64,000 nucleotides of DNA from Paenibacillus spiritus (GTDB lineage Bacteria; Bacillota; Bacilli; Paenibacillales; Paenibacillaceae). The position numbers and the translations under genes are program-made. Positions 45,365 through 53,300 of the stretch are shown in pieces. The stretch covers positions 1 to 64,000 of the forward strand of contig NZ_VYKK01000028.1 in the NCBI RefSeq assembly GCF_008710135.1, in the 5' to 3' direction. Each line of letters opens with the position of its first letter. Within the stretch, counting starts at the first letter, position 1. Under the pieces are notes generated by a model, which was not told the origin of the DNA, searched no databases, and saw only the letters and a list, made by a program, of their open reading frames with translations.

Positions 45365-45847
45365 TTATTTTGTTGCTGCAGGTTTTGCTGCTGGCTTTGA
45401 AGCCATGACTTCTTCCACGCTAAATACTTTAGATGTATTATTAGTACCCACCGTGAGTGACAGGGCGCCTAATTTACCAGTACTATCAAATGTAACCGTA
45501 CCCCCTGTGATAGCCTCTTTAGAACTAGGAAGAACCAGATTGCTATCCAAATATCCTGCATGTACCAAGTCGTTGGTATTGTCAGTGTCCGCATCATTGA
45601 CCGCAATAGTGCGATCAGTGAAGTCTCCATCAGTACCGATAATATACATTCGAGCAGCATCATAAATTTGTCTTGCAGTTGCTACATCAGAATTTGACTT
45701 TGAATTATTAATGATATTCCCGATCAACGGAATCGCAATGACCGCGATAATCCCCAGGATTACGATAACCGCGAGCAGTTCGATCAGTGTAAAACCTTTC
45801 TGCCCCTCTTCCTTGCTCAATCTCTTGCGAATCGCTTCTTTCAACAT
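45365..45847 (-). CDS. pilA: Type IV major pilin (PilA/PilE type)
   Basis: 160 residues. A type III leader ends QKG and is followed by FTLIELLAVIVILGIIAVIA, with Glu at +5, the class a pilin signature. The head domain is short and Thr/Asn/Asp-rich, and the protein ends in an Ala/Lys/Pro tail (ASKPAAKPAATK). AGGAGG precedes the ATG. GC drops clearly in the head-domain part compared with the neighbouring pil genes. A terminator follows the stop. Confidence 0.92.
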   Translation of the reverse strand: MLKEAIRKRLSKEEGQKGFTLIELLAVIVILGIIAVIAIPLIGNIINNSKSNSDVATARQIYDAARMYIIGTDGDFTDRTIAVNDADTDNTNDLVHAGYLDSNLVLPSSKEAITGGTVTFDSTGKLGALSLTVGTNNTSKVFSVEEVMASKPAAKPAATK

Positions 45848-45994
45848 TTGATTTCCTCCTAAAATGATGTGTAGTATAAAGCAAAAGCCTGACTCCCGGA
45901 AATTTCCGACACCTCTATCATTGCATGTCCGGCGGCGAACCTTGCTTCTCCCCGCCTTCCCGGCGTCACCCCTTTCAAGGCTGTTGACTATTTA

Positions 45995-47203
45995 TCAAGA
46001 CATATTGCTGTACAAACTGAACATCGGCAGCATGATCGCCGCTACGATAATTCCGACCACCCCTGCGAGAAAAGCAATCAGCAGCGGCTCCAGCAGCGAC
46101 TTCAGCCGGTCTACGGTGTTCTCGACATCCATCTCGTAGAAATCCGCGACCTTGCTCAGCATCGTATCGAGCGCTCCGGTCTCCTCGCCAATGGCAATCA
46201 TCTGCGTAACCAGCGGCGGGAAGACCCACGCTCTCTTAAGCGGCTCCGACAGCGGCTTGCCCTGCCGGAGCGAATCGCCGGCGCTGCGGATGTACTTCCC
46301 GATCACTTTGTTCCCGGCAATCTCCTCGACAATTGCCAGCGATTGCAGAATCGGCACGGAACTGGCATAGAGTGAAGCGAAGGTGCGGGTGAACTGGGCG
46401 ATGGAGCCTTTCTGGTTCAGCTTGCCGAAGACCGGGATCTTCAGCTTGGCGTAATCCAGCGCGTAGGCTCCCTTCTCGGTGCGCTTAGCCACCTGGTAGG
46501 CTGCGACCAGCAGGACAACCGCCAGCAGCCACAGGTACCACTGGCCCTGAATGCTTTTGCTCATGACCAGCACCATCTTGGTAATGGCCGGCAGCTCGGC
46601 GTTCATGGACTCGAACATGGAGACGAACTGCGGGACGATAGCCCAGAGCAGGTAGATGACAGCGGCCACGGCCATCACACCGACCGTAATCGGATACGTC
46701 AGCGCGGACTTGATCTTCTCCGTCGTCGAATGCTGCTTCTCGAAGAAGACGGCGAGCCGGTCCAGCGTACCTTCCAGATCGCCCGATTCTTCGCCGGCGC
46801 GGATCATATTGACGAACAGCGGCGGGAAGATCTTCTTGTGGTCCTGAATCGCCTGGGAAAAAGCGACCCCGCGCAGCAGGCTGGACCCGACGTCCGCCAG
46901 CGCTTTGCCGAGCGGCTTGCTCTCCGTCTGCTCCGCCAGAATGCGGGTGGCGTCGACGATGGACACCCCGGCCCGCATCAGCGTGGCGAACTGCCGGCAG
47001 TAGATGATGAAGTGAATCGACTTCACCGGGTTCCCGATATAGATGTCCATCTGAAGCAGCGACGTCTTCCGCTCGTTCAGCGAGAATACCGTCAGATTGC
47101 GCTTGCGCAGCTCCTCCATTGCTGTCGCCTTGTCCAGCGCGGTAAGCGAGCCCTTGATCGCCTTCCCGGCGATCGTCTTGACCTGATACTCATACAGAGG
47201 CAT
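45995..47203 (-). CDS. pilC: PilC, type IV pilus inner-membrane platform protein
   Basis: 402 residues with two GspF domains. Each has the ....ATLMRAGVSIVDATRIL and SLYASSVPILQSL type repeat, and there are three membrane segments near 165-190, 215-240 and 372-395. PilC rotates or holds the pilin during PilB/PilT-driven assembly. GGAGGTGAG precedes the ATG, inside the end of pilT (14-base overlap). Confidence 0.94.
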   Translation of the reverse strand: MPLYEYQVKTIAGKAIKGSLTALDKATAMEELRKRNLTVFSLNERKTSLLQMDIYIGNPVKSIHFIIYCRQFATLMRAGVSIVDATRILAEQTESKPLGKALADVGSSLLRGVAFSQAIQDHKKIFPPLFVNMIRAGEESGDLEGTLDRLAVFFEKQHSTTEKIKSALTYPITVGVMAVAAVIYLLWAIVPQFVSMFESMNAELPAITKMVLVMSKSIQGQWYLWLLAVVLLVAAYQVAKRTEKGAYALDYAKLKIPVFGKLNQKGSIAQFTRTFASLYASSVPILQSLAIVEEIAGNKVIGKYIRSAGDSLRQGKPLSEPLKRAWVFPPLVTQMIAIGEETGALDTMLSKVADFYEMDVENTVDRLKSLLEPLLIAFLAGVVGIIVAAIMLPMFSLYSNMS

Positions 47204-48245
47204 CGCTTCTCACCTCCGTCAGATAGGCTCTGGCCGCCGCCGGATGAATCAGATTCCGGGCCAGTGACTCCCGGATGCTCATCTCCAGCGTGTGCATGCC
47301 GAGCGCCCGTCCGGTCTGCATGATGTTCTTCACCTGATGCGTCTTCTCCGAGCGGATCAGATTCGCTACGGCCGGCGTGTTGATCAATACCTCCGTCGCG
47401 CACATCCGCCCCTTGCCTTCCGCTCGGGGGAACAGCCGCTGCGAGACCACCGCGAGCAGAACCGAAGCAAGCTGAAGACGAATCTGATTCTGTTGGTGGC
47501 CCGGAAAAGCATCGACAATCCGGTCGATCGTCCCCGGCGCATCCGAGGTATGCAGCGTTGCCAGCACCAGGTGCCCCGTCTCGGCAGCCGTTACCGCCGC
47601 CGAGATCGTCTCCAGGTCGCGCATCTCGCCGACCAGAATGACGTCCGGGTCCTGCCGCAGCGCGGCGCGCAGACCCTGCGCGAAGCTGGCCGTGTCGCTT
47701 CCGATCTCCCGCTGATCGACCAGACAGGTGCCATGGGCGTGCAGAAATTCAATCGGATCCTCCAGCGTTACAATGTGCTTGCGCTCCCGGCGGTTGATAT
47801 CGTTCAGCATGGCCGCCAGCGTCGATGATTTGCCGCTGCCGGTCGGCCCGGTAACCAGCACCAGCCCTTGCGGCTTAGCTGCCAGTTCAGCCAGCACGGC
47901 CGGCATTCCGAGCGATTCCAGCGTTGGAATCACGGCCGGAATGCTGCGGGCTGCAATGCTGATGCCGCCGCGCTGCCGGTATACGTTCACGCGAAAGCGC
48001 ACACCGCCCGAAATCGGATAAGAGAAATCGCATTCCCCCGCCTCGCGAAAAGCCGCTTCCCGCTCCGCTCCGAGCAGATCAAGCGCCATTTCCTCGGCCT
48101 CGCCGGGACCGACCGGTCCGCCGTCCACCTGCTGAAGCCTGCCGTCGATCCGCAGGACCGGCGGAGAACCGACCGAAATATGGAGGTCGGAGGCCCCGGA
48201 TGAATAAGCCATATGAAGAAGTTCTATAATCCGTCGTGCATTCAA
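47190..48245 (-). CDS. pilT: PilT, type IV pilus retraction ATPase
   Basis: 351 residues. Walker A GPTGSGKSST, Asp box, Walker B ILVGEMRDLET, His box GHLVLATLHT, and the PilT-type C-terminal motif area (VSQRLF...VANLIRSEKTHQVKN). Its presence predicts retractile pili capable of twitching or DNA uptake. It lies 21 bases after pilB and overlaps pilC. Confidence 0.94.
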   Translation of the reverse strand: MNARRIIELLHMAYSSGASDLHISVGSPPVLRIDGRLQQVDGGPVGPGEAEEMALDLLGAEREAAFREAGECDFSYPISGGVRFRVNVYRQRGGISIAARSIPAVIPTLESLGMPAVLAELAAKPQGLVLVTGPTGSGKSSTLAAMLNDINRRERKHIVTLEDPIEFLHAHGTCLVDQREIGSDTASFAQGLRAALRQDPDVILVGEMRDLETISAAVTAAETGHLVLATLHTSDAPGTIDRIVDAFPGHQQNQIRLQLASVLLAVVSQRLFPRAEGKGRMCATEVLINTPAVANLIRSEKTHQVKNIMQTGRALGMHTLEMSIRESLARNLIHPAAARAYLTEVRSDASV

Positions 48246-48266
48246 CCGGCAGTCACTCTCCTCTCC

Positions 48267-49934
48267 CTATCCATGCGAGACCGTCTCGCGCAGCACTTCC
48301 TGCAGCGTGGTCATACCCTGGGTTACCTTCAGCAGGCCGTCTTCCATCAGCGGCACCAATCCATTTCCCGAAGCCGCTGCCCGCAGTTCTTCGACCGAGG
48401 CGGAATCGGTGACCAATTGGCGAATCCGGTCATTCACGACCAGCACCTCATGGATCGCGATCCGGCCGCGGTACCCGGTCGAGTTGCAGCTGCCGCAGCC
48501 CCGGCCCCGGTACAGCTTGTCCACCCGGTGTCCGTGCTTCTCCAGCAGGATCAGCTCCTGCGGAGACGGCGTGTATTCTTCCTTGCAGTCCGCGCAGACT
48601 TTGCGCACCAGCCGCTGGGCGACGACGCCGATCAGCGATGAGGCGATCAGATAAGGCTCCACGCCCATGTCCCGCAGACGGGAGATAGAGCTGACCGCAT
48701 CATTCGTATGCAGGGTGGACAGCACCAGATGGCCGGTCAGCGAAGCCCGGACGGCAATTTCGGCCGTCTCGGTATCGCGGATTTCCCCGACCATGACGAT
48801 GTTGGGGTCCTGCCGGAGAATGGAGCGCAGACCGGCTGCAAAAGTCAGCCCGATCGCGGGATTCACATGGACCTGATTGATGCCTTCCAGCTGATACTCG
48901 ACCGGGTCTTCAACCGTGATAATGTTCACGCTCTCCTGGTTGAGCTGATTGAGCGCCGAGTACAGGGTGGTTGTCTTGCCGCTCCCTGTCGGACCGGTAA
49001 TCAGCATAATGCCGTAGGGGCGGCCGATCATGTCTCTAAAAGCTTCGATATTCGCTTCGCTGAAGCCGAGCGTATCGACCGATTTGACGCCGGTGCTCAG
49101 ATCGAGCAGCCGGAGGACAATCTTCTCCCCGTGCATGGTCGGCAGGGAAGATACGCGGATATCGACCATCTTGTAGTCGAACTGCATCTTGATCCGTCCG
49201 TCCTGGGGAAGCCGCCGCTCGGCGATATTCAGCTTGGCCATAATCTTCAGACGGGCTGTGATGAAGCCCTGCATCTGCTTCGGAATCAGACGTTCGGTCC
49301 GAAGCGTTCCGTCGATGCGGTAGCGGATCGCCAGATTGTTCTCACCCGGATCGACATGGATGTCGGAAGCCCGGAGCTGGACGGCCTGCTGAATCATCTG
49401 GTTCACCAGCCGTACGATCGGCGAGTCCTCGTCGGTTATCTCCGTCTCTTCGATTTCTTCCTGGGTCGGCAGCTCCACGAGCATCTGGGTCATGGAGTCG
49501 CGCATGCCGTAATGACGGGCGATGGCGCGCTGCAGCTCATCCCGCGTGGAGATGGCCGGCTCGATCTTGAAGCCTGTGCTCATGCGCAGGTCTTCGATGG
49601 CATAGTAGTCGAGCGGGTCCGCCATGGCCACCATCAGCTTGCTGCCTTCCTTCATGAAGGGCAGCACTTGGTAGCGCTTGGCCATACTCTCCGGAATGAT
49701 CTGGGTAATAGCCGGGTCGATCTGATATTTGAACAAGCTTACATGGGGAATCCCGAGCTGAAACTCCAATACTTCGATCAGCTGCTGCTCGGTGATATAG
49801 CCCTGCGAAATCAGCAGATCTCCAAGCTTGCGCTTGGACTTGCGCTGTTCAACCAGCGCTTCCTCCAGCTGCTCCTGCGAGATGACCGCATTCTCGACCA
49901 GCAGGTCGCCGAGTCTTTTTTTTACAATGGCCAA
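48267..49934 (-). CDS. pilB: PilB, type IV pilus extension ATPase with MshEN domain
   Basis: 555 residues. The N-terminus carries two consecutive MshEN-type c-di-GMP-binding motifs (RLGDLLVENAVISQEQLEEA from residue 7, then KLGDLLISQGYITEQQLIEV), separated by a five-residue spacer. In the first, the conserved Gly is replaced (ENA). The core has Walker A GPTGSGKTTT, Walker B MVGEIRD, GHLVLSTLHT, and a tetracysteine zinc site CADC...CGSC. A TTG start follows GGAG at a long distance (11 bases). First gene of the pilus operon. Confidence 0.93.
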   Translation of the reverse strand: MAIVKKRLGDLLVENAVISQEQLEEALVEQRKSKRKLGDLLISQGYITEQQLIEVLEFQLGIPHVSLFKYQIDPAITQIIPESMAKRYQVLPFMKEGSKLMVAMADPLDYYAIEDLRMSTGFKIEPAISTRDELQRAIARHYGMRDSMTQMLVELPTQEEIEETEITDEDSPIVRLVNQMIQQAVQLRASDIHVDPGENNLAIRYRIDGTLRTERLIPKQMQGFITARLKIMAKLNIAERRLPQDGRIKMQFDYKMVDIRVSSLPTMHGEKIVLRLLDLSTGVKSVDTLGFSEANIEAFRDMIGRPYGIMLITGPTGSGKTTTLYSALNQLNQESVNIITVEDPVEYQLEGINQVHVNPAIGLTFAAGLRSILRQDPNIVMVGEIRDTETAEIAVRASLTGHLVLSTLHTNDAVSSISRLRDMGVEPYLIASSLIGVVAQRLVRKVCADCKEEYTPSPQELILLEKHGHRVDKLYRGRGCGSCNSTGYRGRIAIHEVLVVNDRIRQLVTDSASVEELRAAASGNGLVPLMEDGLLKVTQGMTTLQEVLRETVSHG

Positions 49935-49982
49935 GATCCACTCATCTCCATGCCGTGTGATGGTAGCAATTTCTTATGTTCT

Positions 49983-50010
49983 ATATCGGATGGGACCCTT
50001 GTGAAATTTA
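49983..50010 (-). promoter_or_regulatory. SigD-like promoter before pilB
   Basis: Minus strand TAAA (50007-50010), 16-base spacer, TCCGATAT (49983-49990). The Bacillus motility sigma factor consensus is TAAA-N14-16-GCCGATAT, so only one base differs. It would start transcription about 40 bases before pilB. It overlaps the structured-leader region, so the two readings compete. Confidence 0.4.
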
Positions 50011-50113
50011 GGATAAAAGCCCTCCGGGCCCTATTCATTTTCCAGCAGGAAAAACCGATAAATCAGCTTAGTTATCCTTAATATAAGCGACCTGGGAAGC
50101 ACAGCTTGCCAGG
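49984..50113 (-). promoter_or_regulatory. Structured leader region upstream of pilB
   Basis: If transcription starts at the distal promoter (about 50190), the leader is about 255 nucleotides. It can fold into a junction closed by 50072-50079 with 50010-50016, enclosing hairpins at 50055-50066, 50038-50053 (six-base stem) and 50018-50030. A further hairpin lies at 50091-50113. An alternative pairing joins 50055-50060 with 49984-49989. I do not recognise a known riboswitch core, including the c-di-GMP classes. Confidence 0.35.
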
Positions 50114-50182
50114 TGGAAGAACAACAAAAATAGGTATGGTTCTGAAGTTTCACATTTTAAGGACTATTAGCGCATAATTCTA

Positions 50183-50211
50183 TTGTCTATCTAAGAATAT
50201 TATCCTAGAAT
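50183..50211 (+). promoter_or_regulatory. Sigma-A promoter of the large exported protein
   Basis: Plus strand -35 TTGTCT (50183-50188), 17-base spacer, -10 TAGAAT (50206-50211). It sits within an imperfect dyad (50182-50190 with 50213-50221) shared with the opposing pilB promoter. The leader to the start codon would be about 118 bases. Confidence 0.5.
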
Positions 50212-50225
50212 AATAGACAGTACAA
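50197..50225 (-). promoter_or_regulatory. Distal sigma-A promoter of the pilus operon
   Basis: Minus strand -35 TTGTAC (50220-50225), 17-base spacer, -10 TAATAT (50197-50202). It interleaves with the plus-strand promoter of the large exported protein, so the two cannot be occupied at once. Confidence 0.5.
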
Positions 50226-50261
50226 TCCATATTTTCACAGAATCGGTCCTATGCTTTTTGC

Positions 50262-50286
50262 CAGCCACTTATCAGCGGCTGTTTTT
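50262..50286 (+). terminator. Hairpin plus T-run in the leader of the large exported protein
   Basis: CAGCC (50262-50266) pairs with GGCTG (50277-50281) and is followed by TTTTT, 50 bases before the start codon. The stem is short, but as it lies between promoter and gene it may be an attenuator. Confidence 0.35.
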
Positions 50287-50336
50287 GTGCATCGTTATGC
50301 AGGCGATTTTCATTATTGAAAGGCGGGGAGATTCTC

Positions 50337-53300
50337 ATGAAATGGTTCAAACGGAGGAAGCTGGCGGCGCTCGGCGGAGCGGCGCTGGCGATTCTGCTGG
50401 CGGTTCTGCTGACGCAGGGCCTGTCGATGTCCGTTGACGCGACGAACAGCTACACCATCCGCATCCTGGAGATTACGGATCCGAACAGCGCCAGCCTGAC
50501 GAAAGACAAGACCGATTCGGCAAGCGAATTGGACGCGCTGAAGAAGCTGCCCAATGTCAAGGTCGATACGGTAACGATGAAGAAATTCGTATCGCTCCGC
50601 GAAGCATGGGACGGTAAATACGATGCCGTCTATATCGGCTTCGGCGATTTTACCAAGACAGCGGTGAACAGCAACGGAAGCATGAGCACTGACGGCCGGA
50701 ACAAGGCCCACAACACCACGGCTGTCGAGAATGATATTACCGCGCTGAAAGCCAAGGAAATTACCGACTATTACATTAACAGAGGTCTGTATGTGTTCTT
50801 CCGGGGAGAGACTTTCGATGCCCAGAAAGCGGATGCCTCCAAGCAAGGGATCCTCTACAGAACGTTTGGTTCCTACTATCTGGGAACAGCCAACCGGCCC
50901 AATGTTGTATTCCTGAAGGAGGCCGATCTCGGTCCGCTCGCTTCCGGAATCAGCGGCAGCTCATCGCCCTATCTGGCCGGCCTTACCCAGCGGCCGCGGA
51001 TTGACATTGCGAACAAGTCCGAGATCAAGAGTTATCTGACTTCTCCCGATTTTGTCTATAATGCCGGCGATAAACTGAACTTCTCTATTCATCTGACCAA
51101 TACGCCCAATTTAAGCAGCCGGCCGGTCCGTGTTCAATTGTATATGAACGTTGATTCTTCGCTCCCGCTGACTAGCGGCAGCGTAGTCGCCAGCGCCGTC
51201 ATGAAATCCCAGACAGGGACCCTCTCCTACTCGCTTCCGGCTACCTATTCCGGACCCCTGTACTGGAGATTGGAAGCGACCGATACGACAACAGGCTTGA
51301 AGGACTATGACAGCGGCGTGATCCGCTTCCGCGGCCTCAAGCCGGTGGTCAGGGTGCTGCAGGTCATGCCGGCCGGTCTGACGGAGAGCAGCCTGCTCAA
51401 CACGGGCAACATGAAGACTGCGTACCTCTCCAATGAGGACTACGAGTTGCAGATTACCGTCAAGGACATGAGCGCGTTCAACAGCTACATTGCTTCCCGT
51501 GTCAGTCCGGCCGATCCGACCTCCGGTCTCAACGGCACCTACGATATGGTGGTCTTCGGCTTCCGCGACATGTATGACCGCGTGAAGACCCCGATGATTT
51601 CCGAAGCGGCTGCGAAGGCAGTCAAGGCTTTTGCGGAACAGACCAAGCAGAGCATCATGCTGACGCACGATACGATCTTCAATGATCCGGCGCAGCCGAC
51701 CAAGGAAAGCAACGGCGGCGTTAACTATTGGAGCTATTACTTCCATGATCTGGTCGGCCAGGATATGCCCCGCACCTATCTGGGAGGCAGCGCCGTTGCA
51801 ACCTCCAAAACGGTCGTACCGGTGAACGACGGTCTGCTGACGCAGTATCCGTTCAACCTGGCAACCGTTGCGATTCCTTCGAACCAATCCCGCTACGCGG
51901 TTGCGCAGACGCACGACCAGTTCTTCCCGCTGAATCTGGAGAAGGCAGATGTCATTCCGTGGTACAACATTGCCGGCAGCAGCCGGGATACCGATGACAG
52001 CCGGAACCATTTCTATACGTATTCGGTCGGCAATATCACCTTCTCGGGTACCGGCCATACCAGTTCCGGGTTCCCGGACTGGGAGCAGAAGCTGTTCGTC
52101 AATACGATGTACCGCGCGTTTGTCGGCGCCAACCATGCGCCGGAGATTACCGTGAACTCGCCCACCGACGGGAGTACGATGCCCTCCTATCTGGACAAGC
52201 TGCTCGTCGATTTCAGCGCCAAGGATTATGACCTGAACGACCGGGATCTGACGGCTTCCATCTCCGTCAACTATCTGGACCCGGCCACCAATAAGTTTGT
52301 TACCGCCTCAAGCGTCAAGAATGTGTCGTTTATCTCGGGACAGACGGTGAGCCGTTATTTCGAGAACCCGCTGCCTGTGGAGGACGGCACGCTGCAGATC
52401 GTCATTCAGGTCAAAGACAGCCACGGCGCCCTGGCGGCGCAGACGGTTACCGTCAAGGTCAAGGAAGCGACCGCCAGTCTGACCGCAACCCGCTCGCTGC
52501 CGGCCGATCTGGTCAACAATGAAGTGGAGCGCGGCAAAGAGACCACGATCACCTATTCGATTATTCCGAAGCCGATCGCATTCTCCGATTCGGGCATTGC
52601 CGCGGCCAGCATCGGCGACAAGCAGCTGATCTCCAATGTGGTCTTCAAGGATTCGATCCCGGCCTATCTGAAGATCGTCGGCACGTCCACGGAGCTGAAC
52701 CAGACCGGCAGTCTCGAAGCCGGATACTCGATCTCGAAGAAGCTCAGCGATATCCGCTACACGCTCACATCCGAGAATGGCGTCAAGGTCTTCACTCCCG
52801 ATCCGGGACAGGAAGTCCGCTTCACCGTTACCGTATCGCCGCAGAGAGCGGATGAAGGCTTCAATAACTACAAGCTTGGAGCAGCTTCGCTGTCGTTCGA
52901 CGAGCTGCACGCCGCAACCGCGGCTTCCCCGCTTGGAGCGGCAGCCGATTATAATCTGCTTGCCGTCAGCGGCAGCATTGCAAGCAGCGGCAATCTCCAG
53001 TCCGAAGGGCGCATCGCTGCCCGCGGCGACATCGACTTTAGCAGCGGCGGCGGTTCCTTCAATACAGCCGGCGCATCCTCGCAGAACGGGGTCATTGCCG
53101 GAGAGAATTTGTATTACAACAACAATATTAGAATCAACGGCAACGCCGTGTATGGAGGCAGCTTCATCTCCAGCACAACGACGCCGAGCATTACCGGGAA
53201 GACCGTGAATGCCAGTCCGGTCGATTTCACGGCGCTGAAGGAGAATATGCTGAACCTGTCCGCACAGCTTGCGGGCCTTCCCGTCAACGGAAGAACCGAG

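Noticed and set aside
49935..50336. Known c-di-GMP riboswitch (classes I and II) before pilB or the large exported protein
   Set aside because: I looked on both strands for the conserved GCAAACC...GGGACGCAAAGCC pattern and did not find it; class II features were not recognisable either.
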